Assembly (NCBI RefSeq): GCF_900564145.1 | Contig: NZ_UOOB01000001.1 | Location: 434,001 to 498,000, forward strand | Length of the DNA: 64,000 nt | Direction: 5' to 3' | Source of the DNA: Comamonas sp. lk | GTDB taxonomy: Bacteria > Pseudomonadota > Gammaproteobacteria > Burkholderiales > Burkholderiaceae_C | Shown: positions 37,564 to 47,558 of the stretch, one piece after another | Numbering within the stretch: position 1 is the first letter of the stretch | Layout of the letters: every line of letters starts with the position of its first letter | Translations under genes and position numbers: made by a program | Notes under the pieces: generated by a model | Database searches by the model: none | The model's input: only the letters and a program-made list of their open reading frames with translations | Told to the model about the DNA's origin: nothing

Positions 37564-37895
37564 GGGTGACTTGTAATTTTTCCGTAAGTGAGTAGGCTTC
37601 GCGCCAAGCGAACCCCGCAAGCATGCCATGACAGACCATGGGCATCAAAAATGCCCGCCCGGACTTTAACGACATCCTCCATTTGCGCTAGTACAGATGT
37701 GTGTGCCCCAATTCGGTGCACGCTGCTACAAAATACCTGTGCTGCAAGGCAGTGGGCAGACGCTCTATCGAAGCGGCCCACCCCCCGGTTTTAAGATTTC
37801 AGGCCGTACGAAGCAGCTCTGCAGATTCGCAACCCACCTGGGGCGCTGGCGTTGGCCTGGAGTAAAAGATTTCAAACCTCCAGGAGACTTCTCTC
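37564..37895. other. Noncoding region upstream of pntA
   Basis: These 332 bases separate the divergent MBL-fold gene and pntA. I see no convincing gene, RNA or riboswitch. The only clear signal is AGGAG at 37881-37885, a good ribosome site for pntA. Promoters for both genes must lie here, but no confident -35/-10 pair can be named. Confidence 0.5.
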
Positions 37896-39518
37896 ATGTC
37901 TACCAACCCAAGCCAAACGTCGTCCGGCGCTGGCACCCAGCGCATCGGCGTGCCAAGGGAAACCTTCCCGCTGGAAAAGCGCGTGGCCACCGTGCCCGAT
38001 GTGGTGGAAAAGCTCATCAAGCTGGGCTTTAGCGTGTCGGTCCAAGCCGGTGCCGGCGACGCCGCCAACTGCAGCGACGAGGCCTACCGTGCAGCGGGTG
38101 CCGAAGTGCTGCCCGATGCGGCGGCCATCTGGGCCAGCTGCGACATCATCTTCAAGGTGCGTCCACCAACCCAAGAAGAAGTAGCGCAGATGCGCGAAGG
38201 CCAGGTGCTGATCGACTTCATCTGGCCGGCCCAGAACCCCGAGCTGATGCAGCAGCTGGCCGCCAAGAAGGTGACGGTGCTGGCCATTGACTCGCTGCCG
38301 CGCACGCTCTCGCGCGCCCAGAAGATGGATGCGCTGACCTCCATGGCCGGCGTCAGCGGCTACCGCGCCGTGATCGAGGCGGCCAATGCTTTCGGCCGCT
38401 ATTTCAACGGCCAGATCACGGCCGCAGGCAAGGTGCAGCCAGCCAAGGTCTTCATTGCCGGTGCCGGTGTGGCCGGCCTGTCGGCCATCGGCACGGCAGC
38501 CAGCCTGGGTGCCATCGTGCGCGCCAACGATACGCGCGCCGAGGTGGCCGATCAGGTCACTTCGCTGGGCGGCGAGTTCGTCAAGGTCGATTACGAGGAA
38601 GAAGGCTCGGGCGGCGGCGGCTACGCCAAGGTCATGAGCGAAGGCTTTCAGGCCGCGCAGCGCGCTATGTACGCCCAGCAGGCCAAGGAGGTGGACATCA
38701 TCATCACCACGGCCCTGATTCCCGGCAAGCCCGCGCCCAAGCTGATCACGGCCGAGATGGTGCAGAGCATGAAGCCCGGCAGCGTGATCGTGGACATGGC
38801 AGCCGAACAAGGCGGCAACTGCGAGCTGACCGTGCCCGGCGAGGCCGTGGTGCGCCATGACGTGACCATTGTGGGCTACACCGACCTGGCTTCGCGCCTG
38901 GCCAAGCAGTCCTCCACCTTGTACGCCACCAATCTGCTGCGCCTGACCGAAGAACTGTGCAAGGCCAAGGACGGCGTGGCCCTGGTGAACATGGAAGACG
39001 ATGCGATTCGCGGTCTGACCGTGGTCAAGAACGGTGAAATCACCTGGCCGGCCCCGCCGCTGGCGCAGGTGGCCAAGCCGGCCGCCAAGCCTGCCGAAGC
39101 CCCCGTGGTGCAAAAGAAGAGCGGCCACGGTCATGGTGCCAGCGGACCGCTGCCGGCCAAGACGCTGGCCATCATCTTTGCCGTGGCGGCCCTGGCCTTC
39201 TGGTTTATTGGCGCTTACGCGCCTGCAGCCTTCCTGGGGCACTTCACGGTCTTCGTGCTGGCCTGCTTCATAGGCTATATGGTGGTGTGGAACGTGACGC
39301 CCGCCCTGCACACGCCGCTGATGAGCGTGACCAATGCCATCTCCAGCATCATCGCCATTGGCGCGCTGGTGCAGATTGCTCCGCCCGATGGAGCTGCCGG
39401 AGGCCGTCCTGATGAGCTGATCCGCTGGCTGGCGTTTGCCGCCGTGGTGCTGACGGCCGTCAACATGTTTGGCGGCTTTGCCGTCACGCGCCGCATGCTG
39501 GCCATGTTCCAGAAATAA
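37896..39518 (+). CDS. pntA: NAD(P) transhydrogenase, alpha subunit
   Basis: The 540-residue subunit begins with the domain I signature [20 protein letters not shown], has the NAD-binding [21 protein letters not shown] and RDQVTSLG-like [15 protein letters not shown], then a basic-alanine linker (about 385-410) and a C-terminal membrane part with about four spans. With PntB it couples NADPH formation from NADH to proton entry. It is an unsplit alpha subunit as in E. coli, whereas many relatives split it in two. 21 bases separate it from pntB. Confidence 0.95.
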   Translation: MSTNPSQTSSGAGTQRIGVPRETFPLEKRVATVPDVVEKLIKLGFSVSVQAGAGDAANCSDEAYRAAGAEVLPDAAAIWASCDIIFKVRPPTQEEVAQMREGQVLIDFIWPAQNPELMQQLAAKKVTVLAIDSLPRTLSRAQKMDALTSMAGVSGYRAVIEAANAFGRYFNGQITAAGKVQPAKVFIAGAGVAGLSAIGTAASLGAIVRANDTRAEVADQVTSLGGEFVKVDYEEEGSGGGGYAKVMSEGFQAAQRAMYAQQAKEVDIIITTALIPGKPAPKLITAEMVQSMKPGSVIVDMAAEQGGNCELTVPGEAVVRHDVTIVGYTDLASRLAKQSSTLYATNLLRLTEELCKAKDGVALVNMEDDAIRGLTVVKNGEITWPAPPLAQVAKPAAKPAEAPVVQKKSGHGHGASGPLPAKTLAIIFAVAALAFWFIGAYAPAAFLGHFTVFVLACFIGYMVVWNVTPALHTPLMSVTNAISSIIAIGALVQIAPPDGAAGGRPDELIRWLAFAAVVLTAVNMFGGFAVTRRMLAMFQK

Positions 39519-39539
39519 GAACAACGAGAGAGAAAAACC

Positions 39540-40955
39540 ATGTCCCAAAGTCTCGCAACGGTGGCCTATCTGGGTGCCGCCATTTTGTTCATTCTCAGTC
39601 TGGGTGGCTTGTCCAATCCTGAAACCTCGCGCCGTGGCAATCTGTTCGGCATGATTGGCATGGCGCTGGCCGTGCTGGCCACGGTGTTCGGTCCGCGTGT
39701 CGGTCCCAACGGCATGGCCTGGATCGTGGGCGCACTGGTCGTTGGCGGCGGTATCGGCCTGTATGCGGCCAAGGTCGTGAAGATGACCCAGATGCCCGAG
39801 CTGGTGGCCCTGATGCACAGCCTGGTGGGCCTGGCAGCCTGTCTGGTGGGCTTTGCCAGCTATGTCGATACCTCCATCGAACTGGCCGGCGCCGAAAAAG
39901 CCATTCACGAGGTGGAAATCTATGTCGGCATCCTGATTGGCGCCGTCACCTTCTCGGGCTCGCTGATTGCCTTTGGCAAGCTCAACGGCAAGATCGGCGG
40001 CAAGCCGCTGCTGCTGCCGGCACGCCATTGGCTCAATCTGGTGGCCTTGCTGGTGGTGATCTGGTTTGGTCGCGAGTTCCTGCGTGCTGAAACCGTGGCC
40101 GACGGCATGCTGCCGCTGATGGTGATGACGGCGATTGCCCTGCTGTTTGGCGTGCACATGGTGATGGCCATTGGCGGTGCCGACATGCCGGTGGTGGTCT
40201 CCATGCTCAACAGCTACTCGGGCTGGGCCGCTGCGGCCACGGGCTTCATGCTGGGCAACGATTTGCTGATCGTGACCGGAGCCCTGGTGGGTTCTTCGGG
40301 TGCGATTCTGAGCTACATCATGTGCCAGGCCATGAACCGCAACTTCATCAGCGTGATTGCCGGTGGTTTTGGTTCGGGCGCACCGGCCAAGAAGCCTGCG
40401 GACGGCGCTGCCGCCGAGCCCCAAGGCGAAGTGACGCCGGTCAGCGCCGCCGAGACGGCCGAGATGCTGCGCGACGCCAAGAGCGTCATCATCGTGCCCG
40501 GCTATGGCATGGCGGTGGCCCAGGCCCAGCACACGGTCAACGAAATCACCAAGACCTTGCGCGACAAGGGCGTGAACGTGCGTTTTGCCATCCACCCGGT
40601 GGCGGGTCGCATGCCCGGCCACATGAACGTGTTGCTGGCCGAGGCCAAAGTGCCTTACGACATCGTGATGGAGATGGACGAGGTCAACGATGACTTCCCC
40701 GAAGCCGATGTGGCCATGGTCATCGGTGCCAACGACATCGTGAACCCTGCGGCCCAGGACGACCCGACCAGCCCCATCGCCGGCATGCCGGTGCTGGAGG
40801 TGTGGAAGGGCAAGACCTCCATCGTGATGAAGCGCTCCATGGCCTCGGGCTATGCCGGTGTGGACAATCCGCTGTTCTACAAGGAAAACAACCGCATGCT
40901 GTTTGGCGATGCCAAGAAGATGCTCGATGAGGTGCTGGTGGCACTGAAGAGCTGA
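39540..40955 (+). CDS. pntB: NAD(P) transhydrogenase, beta subunit
   Basis: The 471-residue subunit has about eight or nine N-terminal spans (residues 1-290) and the NADP-binding domain III with [36 protein letters not shown] and [13 protein letters not shown]. It completes the proton-translocating enzyme. A strong intrinsic terminator follows the stop within 15 bases, closing a two-gene operon. Confidence 0.96.
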   Translation: MSQSLATVAYLGAAILFILSLGGLSNPETSRRGNLFGMIGMALAVLATVFGPRVGPNGMAWIVGALVVGGGIGLYAAKVVKMTQMPELVALMHSLVGLAACLVGFASYVDTSIELAGAEKAIHEVEIYVGILIGAVTFSGSLIAFGKLNGKIGGKPLLLPARHWLNLVALLVVIWFGREFLRAETVADGMLPLMVMTAIALLFGVHMVMAIGGADMPVVVSMLNSYSGWAAAATGFMLGNDLLIVTGALVGSSGAILSYIMCQAMNRNFISVIAGGFGSGAPAKKPADGAAAEPQGEVTPVSAAETAEMLRDAKSVIIVPGYGMAVAQAQHTVNEITKTLRDKGVNVRFAIHPVAGRMPGHMNVLLAEAKVPYDIVMEMDEVNDDFPEADVAMVIGANDIVNPAAQDDPTSPIAGMPVLEVWKGKTSIVMKRSMASGYAGVDNPLFYKENNRMLFGDAKKMLDEVLVALKS

Positions 40956-40967
40956 TCTGCCGGCTTG

Positions 40968-41003
40968 AAAGCGCCTGTGATTTGCGTCACAGGCGCTTTT
41001 TTT
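40968..41003 (+). terminator. Rho-independent terminator after pntB
   Basis: Arms AAAGCGCCTGTGA (40968-40980) and TCACAGGCGCTTT (40987-40999) form a perfect 13-bp stem with a six-base loop, followed by an uninterrupted T run to 41003. Confidence 0.93.
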
Positions 41004-41106
41004 ATGCTCTTTTAAAAAGAGCGGCTAGCGCTTTCATTGGCTTGGTTTCGGATTTTTTATGCCCTGAAATTTAGACAGCTAAAGCGCTAACTGCTCCTGT
41101 ATTGAA

Positions 41107-41685
41107 TTACCAATCCAGGGGCGAATCGCTGCTGGGAAAAGTGGGAACCGGGCATTTGCCGCTGCGCGATGAGCTCGCGTAATCAAAGCGGTAGGCCATT
41201 TCCGAACCATCGCGGCAGGGCAGACCGCCGTACAAGCGCGCATAGGTGGCGCGCGCGCCGCTGCTGGAGCGATAGCTTTCTTCGGCCTTGAAGACCAGTT
41301 TGCCCTCCTGTTCCTGCACCCGCAGCGTGCCGAACGAGGCGTTGTTGGGCGTCTCGTAATCGATGAGTATGTCCGGCCCCTGCATGCCCAGCTGGGAGAT
41401 GATGAGGAAGTTGGCGCGCTGCTCGGCCACCAACTGCTCCTGGCTCAGCAAGCGCATGCCGGCCACGGATTGCAGCCTGGATTTGAGGGGCAAGGCCTTG
41501 CCTTCGAGCAGCACGATGGCCGCATCGCCGCCTGGCGCATCGCGCAAGACCTTGGCCAGGCGCTGGGTCAGCGCTTCCACCAGCTCCTGCGTGCTGTAGT
41601 CCGAGGCGTTGCGCGCATGGGCTGCGGGCAGCCAGGCGGCAGCACACAACAGGCCTGAAACCAGCAAGCGTCGAAAACCGGGCAT
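41107..41685 (-). CDS. Secreted protein of unknown function
   Basis: The 192-residue protein has a Sec signal peptide (MPGFRRLLVSGLLCAAAWLP, cleavage near AHA). The mature part begins with YSTQELVEALTQRLAKVLRD and contains two cysteines in LPCRDGS and GKCPVPT. I do not recognise a family. It is probably periplasmic. It sits alone between pntB and the divergent fecIRA-type genes. Confidence 0.65.
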   Translation of the reverse strand: MPGFRRLLVSGLLCAAAWLPAAHARNASDYSTQELVEALTQRLAKVLRDAPGGDAAIVLLEGKALPLKSRLQSVAGMRLLSQEQLVAEQRANFLIISQLGMQGPDILIDYETPNNASFGTLRVQEQEGKLVFKAEESYRSSSGARATYARLYGGLPCRDGSEMAYRFDYASSSRSGKCPVPTFPSSDSPLDW

Positions 41686-41791
41686 GGGTGCACTCCAAAA
41701 GCATCAAGCTGCATATCGTAGCCAGCGCCCGAGAGCGTGCCATCGGTTCAAGCACTCACCATGGCCGCAGATGCAAAGTCAGACAATTCTT

Positions 41792-41810
41792 TATAATGAG
41801 AATAGTTTGC
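41792..41810 (+). promoter_or_regulatory. Fur-box-like site before the sigma factor gene
   Basis: ATAATGAGAATAGTTTGCA resembles the AT-rich GATAATGATAATCATTATC Fur consensus in its left two thirds and the betaproteobacterial AATGAGAAT...TTGCATT variant. It lies about 45 bases before the sigma factor start and would make the locus iron-repressed. Confidence 0.65.
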
Positions 41811-41853
41811 ATTTGCATTGTGTGCGAGGGAGCTATTTCCTCAGCGCCTTCCC

Positions 41854-42357
41854 ATGTCCGACCATCCACCCGCCAGCCACCCGCTAGTCCAGGCCTTTTA
41901 TGCCGCTCACCATGGTTGGCTGCAGGGCTGGCTGCGCAAAAAACTGGGCAATGCCTTTGATGCGGCGGATCTGGCGCAGGACACGTTTGTGCGCTTGCTG
42001 GGTTCGGCTGAACTCGAGCGGGTGCAAGAGCCGCGCGCCTACCTGACCACCGTGGCGCGCAATCTGCTGATCAACCATGTGCGCCGCCGCGCCATCGAGC
42101 AGGCCTACCTCGATGCGCTGGCCCTGATGCCCGAGCCCGTGGCACCGCCACCCGAGGTCAGGCTGATGCTGCTGGAGACCTTGGTCGAGATCGATAGGCG
42201 GCTCAGCGGCCTGCCGGTGCAGGCCAAGCAGGCCTTTCTGCTGGCACAGCTAGAAGGGCTGGGCCAGGCCGCCATTGCAGCGGAGCTGGGCATTTCGGTA
42301 TCGACGGTCAAGCGCCATCTGACCAAGGCGGCGATGTGCTGCTTTTTTCCGCAATAG
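41854..42357 (+). CDS. ECF sigma factor, FecI family
   Basis: The 167-residue protein has region 2 (NAFDAADLAQDTFVRLLGS, then RAYLTTVARNLLINHVRR) and region 4 (LPVQAKQAFLLAQLEGLGQA, LGISVSTVKRHLTKA). FecI-type sigma factors transcribe an adjacent TonB-receptor gene when an anti-sigma partner is triggered by ligand. The ATG at 41854 is chosen over a GTG at 41818 because family members begin just before the conserved helix. Five bases separate it from the fecR-type gene. Confidence 0.93.
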   Translation: MSDHPPASHPLVQAFYAAHHGWLQGWLRKKLGNAFDAADLAQDTFVRLLGSAELERVQEPRAYLTTVARNLLINHVRRRAIEQAYLDALALMPEPVAPPPEVRLMLLETLVEIDRRLSGLPVQAKQAFLLAQLEGLGQAAIAAELGISVSTVKRHLTKAAMCCFFPQ

Positions 42358-42362
42358 CCGCG

Positions 42363-43376
42363 ATGACAGACATGCATTTCCCCGGCAGTACCGACAAGGT
42401 CGAACCCGCCATTGCGCGGCAAGCGGTGCAGTGGTGGATGGAGTTGCGCTCCGGCCAAGCCAGTGCCGCGCAGCGCAGCGCCTGGGAGCGCTGGCGTGCC
42501 GCCGAACCTGCGCATGAAGCGGCCTGGCAGCGCATCGAATGCGTCGCAGGCCAGCTGGCGGCGATTCCTTCGCCTCTGGCCAAGGCGGCCTTGAGTGCTG
42601 CACCCCAATCCAGGCAGCGCCGCCGCAGCCTGCAGCTGCTGACGCTGCTGGTCATCGGCAACGCCAGCGTGCTGCTGGCAAGCCGGACTGCCTCGTGGCA
42701 GGCCTGGAATGCCGACCATGTGGCAGCCGTAGGCGAGCGGCCCTCGTGGGTACTGCCCGATGGCGGGCGGGTGAGCCTCAACTCCGGCAGCGCCATCAAT
42801 CTGCGTTTCGATGCCGAACGCCGCGTGCTGCAGCTGGTGCGCGGCGAAATCCTGGTACAGACCGCCAAGGACGCGCTGCAGCGCCCTTTTTTGGTGGAAA
42901 CCAGCGCCGGTACGGTGCGCGCACTCGGCACGCGCTTCACGGTGCGCGAGCACAGCGATGCGTCGGTCGAGGTCGGCGTGCTGCAGGGGGCGGTAGAGTT
43001 GCGCGCCATCGATGCGCCGGCGCAGCTGCGCGTGCTGCAGGCCGGCGAGGCTGCGCGCTTCACGCACACGCAGGTCGAGGCGGCAACGCCGCTGGACGTC
43101 AATGCCGGCGCCTGGGTCGACGGCATGCTTGTGGTTGCGCAGATGCGGCTGGACGACTTTCTGGCCGAGTTGGCGCGGCACCGCCGGGGCCGCCTGGGCT
43201 GCGATCCCGCCATTGCCGGCCTGCAGGTCTCGGGCGCCTATCCGCTGGCGGATACCGACCGCGTGCTGGCCGCGCTGAGCTCGGCCTTGCCGGTTGAAGT
43301 CCACACCTACACGCGCCTCTGGGTCAGCGTGAAGCCGCGCCGCACCGGTGTCTGGGCGCATGGCAAAAAAATATGA
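42363..43376 (+). CDS. FecR-family anti-sigma regulator
   Basis: The 337-residue protein has the N-terminal DUF4880 sigma-binding part (ARQAVQWWMELRSGQ, AWERWRAAEPAHEAAWQR), one membrane span near residues 85-105 (LLTLLVIGNASVLLAS) and a periplasmic FecR domain with LPDGGRVSLNSGSAI and GTRFTVREH. It relays occupancy of the TonB receptor to the sigma factor. The upstream ATG at 42363 fits the family start. Confidence 0.92.
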   Translation: MTDMHFPGSTDKVEPAIARQAVQWWMELRSGQASAAQRSAWERWRAAEPAHEAAWQRIECVAGQLAAIPSPLAKAALSAAPQSRQRRRSLQLLTLLVIGNASVLLASRTASWQAWNADHVAAVGERPSWVLPDGGRVSLNSGSAINLRFDAERRVLQLVRGEILVQTAKDALQRPFLVETSAGTVRALGTRFTVREHSDASVEVGVLQGAVELRAIDAPAQLRVLQAGEAARFTHTQVEAATPLDVNAGAWVDGMLVVAQMRLDDFLAELARHRRGRLGCDPAIAGLQVSGAYPLADTDRVLAALSSALPVEVHTYTRLWVSVKPRRTGVWAHGKKI

Positions 43377-43472
43377 GCTGATTTGCGCAGATGACTGTCA
43401 AGCAAGAGAAGGGCGCGCATGCCGCGCCGCGTTTCCTCACTTTTGACAGCTTATCTCCTCGAAAACAACTTC

Positions 43473-45977
43473 ATGCTTGCACATTCTTGCTACTCCATGG
43501 TTCCGTCCACTGCCCGCCTGCGTCCGCTGGCGCTGGCCACAATGATCGTGACCGGCGCGGTCATGCCCCAGCTATCGCTGGCCCAGACCGAGGCCGCATC
43601 TGCGTCTGCGCCCGCGTCGCAGCTGCAGCGCTTCGAGATCCCTGCCGGCCCGCTGGAGACCGTGCTCAACCGGCTCGGGCGCGATGCTGGCGTGCTGATC
43701 AGTTTTGAATCCAGGATCGCCCAAGGCATTGCCAGCCGTGGCGTCAGCGGCAAGCTGAGCATAGAGGGCGCACTGGCCCAGGCCTTGGAGGGCTCGGGCC
43801 TGGGCGCCGTTCGCTCGGCCGGCGACGGCTATGCACTGCGCGTGCTGCCGGCATCGGTGTCGGTGTCGGGCGGCGGGGCGACACCGTCGTTGCCCGATGT
43901 GACGGTCACGGCCGATGCCCTGCGCAGCCCGCGCACGGACGGCACGGGCCGCTACACGGCGGGGCCATCGTCGATGTCTGCCGGGTTTTCGCTATCGCAG
44001 CGCGACACGCCGCAGAGCGTGACCGTGGTCACACGCCAGCAAATGGACGACCAGGGCAGCACCAGCGTGGCCGATGTGATGAGTCAGAGCGCGGGCATCA
44101 CCGTGCAGAACTACGACAGCGACCGCTGGAGCTTCAGCGCGCGCGGCTTTTCCATCACCAACTTCCAGTACGACGGGGTTTCCAAGGACTATGACGGCGT
44201 CTACGACTGGGGCGCGACCAACGGCGACCTGACGATTTACGACCGTGTCGAGATACTCAAGGGCGCGACCGGCCTGATGAGCGGCACGGGCGACCCCTCG
44301 GCTACCGTGAACTTTGTGCGCAAACGCCCCACCGAGACCTTTGCCGGATCGCTCTCGGGCACCGTGGGTTCGTGGAACAAAGGCCGTGGCGAAATCGATG
44401 TCTCCGGCCCGCTCAACCACAGTGGCAGCGTGCGCGGACGCTTCGTGGGCGCCTACCAGGATCAGGAGTCGTTCCAGGACCGCTATCGCCAGAAGAAAAG
44501 CGTGGCCTATGGCGTGATCGAAGCCGACCTCACGCGCGATACCTTGCTAACCCTGGGTCTGGACGCGCAGAAAACCGACCCGCGCGGCGCGACCTGGACC
44601 GGCTTTCCGATTTTCAACAGCGACGGCAGCCGCACCGACTTCAGCCGTTCCTTCAATCCGGCGACTAGCTGGAGCCGGCGCGAGACCCAGACGCGCAATC
44701 TGTTTGCCACGCTGGAGCAGCGCCTGGCAGGCGACTGGCGCTTCAAGCTCGATGTGAACCATCAAAAGAGCCGGCACCGCTCGCTGCTGGGCTCGGCCAG
44801 CGGCGGCAATCCCGATGCGGTGACGGGTGAAGGCATGTACCTGTTCTCCGGCGATTTTCGTGGCGACCGTACGCAGAACACCGTCAACGCCAGCCTCAAC
44901 GGCAGCTACACGCTGGGCGGGCGCAAGCACGAGCTGATGTTGGGCACGATGTGGTCGGATACCCGCACCGACGGCCCCTGGTCCGAGTCGCTCTACCCCA
45001 TGCTCAGCGGCAGCATCTTCAACTGGAATGGCGAGTTCGCGCAGCCGGCTTATCCCCCGATTGCCTCTTACGAAGATAAGCGTCGTCAAAGCGGTTTCTA
45101 CGCTGCCACGCGGCTTCGCCCTACCGATGCGCTATCGGTGATTCTGGGCGCACGCGTGAGCCGCGTGGTGGCTAACGACCAGCGGGTCTACAACGATGGC
45201 ATCACGCCCGCGCTGACCAGCGATATGCGCGAGACCGGCGTGGTCACGCCCTATGCCGGCGTGGTCTACGACCTCAACGAGACCTACTCGGTATACGGCA
45301 GCTACACCAGCATCTTCTCGCCGCAGTCGGCCAAGGATGTGAACCGGCAGTTTCTGCCCGCCATCGAAGGCCGCAGCCTGGAGCTGGGCGTCAAGGGCGA
45401 GTACCTGGACGGCCGGCTCAACGCCAGTCTGGCCGCTTTCCAGATCCAGCAGGACAATGTGGCGGAGTATGTGGACTTCGTTGACGGCGCCTCCGTCTAT
45501 CGCGCTGTCAAAGGTGTGAGCAGCAAGGGCATAGAGGCCGAGCTCAACGGCGAGATTGCCTCCGGCTGGAATCTGCAGGCCGGCTATGCCTACAACCATG
45601 TACGCGATGCCAAGGGCGAGCGCGTCTTCGGCGCAACGCTGATGGCCAGCCAGCCCGAGCATGTGCTGCGTCTGTCCACCAGCTACCGCCTGCCCGGTGC
45701 CTGGCAGGCCCTGACCATAGGCGGCGGCGTGAGCTGGCAGAGCGCGTTCTACGGCAAGGTCTGGCATCCGGTGGCGCAGGACTATGCGCAGATCAAGCAG
45801 AAAGGCTATGCGCTGGTCGGCCTGATGGCGCGCTACCAAATCAACAAGTCGTTGTCGGCCACGCTCAATGTGCACAACCTGTTTGACCAGAAGTACTACT
45901 CGGGTCTGGGCTTGTTCGAGACCGGCTTTTACGGCGCACCGCGCAATGCAACGCTGACCATGCGCTACCAGTTCTGA
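43473..45977 (+). CDS. TonB-dependent ferric-siderophore transducer/receptor
   Basis: The 834-residue precursor (from ATG 43473) has a signal peptide ending near LSLAQ, an N-terminal STN signalling domain (about residues 50-120, FEIPAGPLETVLNRLGRDAG), a plug domain (DTPQSVTVVTRQQMDDQG) and a 22-strand barrel ending in phenylalanine (TLTMRYQF). The STN domain marks it as a transducer working with the FecR/FecI pair upstream. The siderophore is unknown. Starts at 43419 or elsewhere remain possible as no strong ribosome site is seen. Confidence 0.92.
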   Translation: MLAHSCYSMVPSTARLRPLALATMIVTGAVMPQLSLAQTEAASASAPASQLQRFEIPAGPLETVLNRLGRDAGVLISFESRIAQGIASRGVSGKLSIEGALAQALEGSGLGAVRSAGDGYALRVLPASVSVSGGGATPSLPDVTVTADALRSPRTDGTGRYTAGPSSMSAGFSLSQRDTPQSVTVVTRQQMDDQGSTSVADVMSQSAGITVQNYDSDRWSFSARGFSITNFQYDGVSKDYDGVYDWGATNGDLTIYDRVEILKGATGLMSGTGDPSATVNFVRKRPTETFAGSLSGTVGSWNKGRGEIDVSGPLNHSGSVRGRFVGAYQDQESFQDRYRQKKSVAYGVIEADLTRDTLLTLGLDAQKTDPRGATWTGFPIFNSDGSRTDFSRSFNPATSWSRRETQTRNLFATLEQRLAGDWRFKLDVNHQKSRHRSLLGSASGGNPDAVTGEGMYLFSGDFRGDRTQNTVNASLNGSYTLGGRKHELMLGTMWSDTRTDGPWSESLYPMLSGSIFNWNGEFAQPAYPPIASYEDKRRQSGFYAATRLRPTDALSVILGARVSRVVANDQRVYNDGITPALTSDMRETGVVTPYAGVVYDLNETYSVYGSYTSIFSPQSAKDVNRQFLPAIEGRSLELGVKGEYLDGRLNASLAAFQIQQDNVAEYVDFVDGASVYRAVKGVSSKGIEAELNGEIASGWNLQAGYAYNHVRDAKGERVFGATLMASQPEHVLRLSTSYRLPGAWQALTIGGGVSWQSAFYGKVWHPVAQDYAQIKQKGYALVGLMARYQINKSLSATLNVHNLFDQKYYSGLGLFETGFYGAPRNATLTMRYQF

Positions 45978-46035
45978 AGCCCTGTTGTCACGGCTCCCGT
46001 GGCACGGCATGCATGCCACGGGGCCAGGCGTAGGC

Positions 46036-46851
46036 TCAAAGCGTGAAGTCGTAGCCCACGGTGATGGGCGCATGGTCGGAGAACTTCACATCCTTGTAGA
46101 TGTGCTCGGTGCGGGCCAGGGCGGCGGTGGCCGGCGTGGCCAGGTGGTAGTCCAGACGCCAGCCCACGTTGTTCGCATAGGCCTGGCCGCGGTTGCTCCA
46201 CCATGTGTAGCAGGCATCCGTGGTGTCGGGCTGCAGCAGACGATAAACGTCCATCAGGCCGCCCGTTGTTTCAGTCTTGTGCAACAAATTTGTCATCCAG
46301 GCGCGTTCTTCGGGCGTGAAGCCGCTGTTTTTCTGGTTGCCGCGCCAGTTCTTCAGATCGATTTGCTGGTGGGCGATGTTGATGTCGCCGCACAAAATGA
46401 ACTCGCGCTCGCCCTTCATCTGCATCAGATGGGCGTGCATCTCGGCCAGAAAACGGAATTTGGCAGCCTGGCGCAACTCGCCCGAGCTGCCGCTGGGAAA
46501 GTAGGAGCTGATGATGGACAGCTTGCGCGAGGGCGTGTCAAAACGCGTCTCTACATAGCGGCCTTCGGCGTCGAACTCGTGGGAGCCAAAGCCGATGACC
46601 ACGTCCGAAGGCTCGTGGCGCGAGTAGACGCCGACGCCGGAATACCCTTTTTTCTCGGCAAAGTGAAAATGGCCTTGCATCTCGGCTAACACCTCAAAGC
46701 GGCCGGCCATATCGGGTGCCTGGGCCTTGATTTCCTGCACGCAAATACAATCCGGCGCAGTGGCTGCAATCCAGGCTTCCACGCCTTTGGTTGTGGCGGA
46801 GCGGATGCCATTGAGGTTGAGGCTGGTTAATTTGAACAAGGATGAATCCAT
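46036..46851 (-). CDS. xth: Exodeoxyribonuclease III
   Basis: The 271-residue protein has the exo III/APE1 signatures LTSLNLNGIRSA, CVQEIKAQ, GVGVYSR, GDINIAH and FSDHAPITVGYDF with the catalytic residues. It repairs abasic sites. The ATG at 46851 overlaps the pyrE start on the other strand by two bases. A TTG at 46839 giving MFKLTSLNLNG would be a more typical N-terminus and is a real alternative. Confidence 0.92.
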   Translation of the reverse strand: MDSSLFKLTSLNLNGIRSATTKGVEAWIAATAPDCICVQEIKAQAPDMAGRFEVLAEMQGHFHFAEKKGYSGVGVYSRHEPSDVVIGFGSHEFDAEGRYVETRFDTPSRKLSIISSYFPSGSSGELRQAAKFRFLAEMHAHLMQMKGEREFILCGDINIAHQQIDLKNWRGNQKNSGFTPEERAWMTNLLHKTETTGGLMDVYRLLQPDTTDACYTWWSNRGQAYANNVGWRLDYHLATPATAALARTEHIYKDVKFSDHAPITVGYDFTL

Positions 46852-47551
46852 GGTGGTGAGTGAGAAGCCAATGGACGGTGCTGACCGTCTGGCGCAGGAA
46901 TTTGTGCAGTTTGCCGTTGATTCTGGCGTGCTGCGTTTTGGCGAATTCAAGACCAAGGCCGGGCGCCTGAGCCCGTACTTCTTCAACGCTGGCCTGTTTG
47001 ACGATGGCGCCAAGATGGCGCGCCTGGCCGAATTCTATGCAAAAGCCATTTTGGCCAGCGGCATGGAGTTTGACATGGTGTTCGGCCCGGCCTACAAGGG
47101 CATTCCGCTGGCCGCCACCGTGGCCGTGGAGCTGGCCCGCAACGGCAAGAACGTGCCTTTCGCTTACAACCGCAAGGAAGCCAAGGACCATGGCGAAGGC
47201 GGCACCCTGGTGGGCGCGCCGCTCAAGGGCCGCGTGCTCATCATCGACGATGTGATGTCGGCCGGCACGGCGGCACGCGAGTCGATTGCCATCATCAAGG
47301 CCGCAGGTGCCGAGCCCTATGCCGTGGCGATTGCACTGGACCGCCAGGAAATGGCGACCGAAAACGGTCAGGATGTGCCGCATAGTGCCGTGCAATATGT
47401 GCGCAATCAGCTGGGCATGAAGGTCAGCACTATTGCCAAACTGGCCGATTTGTTGCTTTATCTTGAAAACCAGGGTGGCGACGCAGGCAGCGCCCACCAT
47501 GAACGCGTGCTGGCCTACCGCCAGCGTTACGGTGTGAACGACAAGGGATAA
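46850..47551 (+). CDS. pyrE: Orotate phosphoribosyltransferase
   Basis: The 233-residue protein has FGEFKTKAGRLSPYFFNAGL, the PRPP-loop VLIIDDVMSAGTAARES and the flexible loop YNRKEAKDHGEGG. It makes OMP from orotate and PRPP in pyrimidine synthesis. AAGGA eight bases before the ATG at 46850 decides the start; a later ATG at 46871 would also keep the fold. Divergent from xth with overlapping starts, and eight bases before the next gene. Confidence 0.95.
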   Translation: MVVSEKPMDGADRLAQEFVQFAVDSGVLRFGEFKTKAGRLSPYFFNAGLFDDGAKMARLAEFYAKAILASGMEFDMVFGPAYKGIPLAATVAVELARNGKNVPFAYNRKEAKDHGEGGTLVGAPLKGRVLIIDDVMSAGTAARESIAIIKAAGAEPYAVAIALDRQEMATENGQDVPHSAVQYVRNQLGMKVSTIAKLADLLLYLENQGGDAGSAHHERVLAYRQRYGVNDKG

Positions 47552-47558
47552 GCTCTTC

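Noticed and set aside
37896..40955. pntAB as an unusual system
   Set aside because: Domain content and order match the ordinary two-subunit transhydrogenase.
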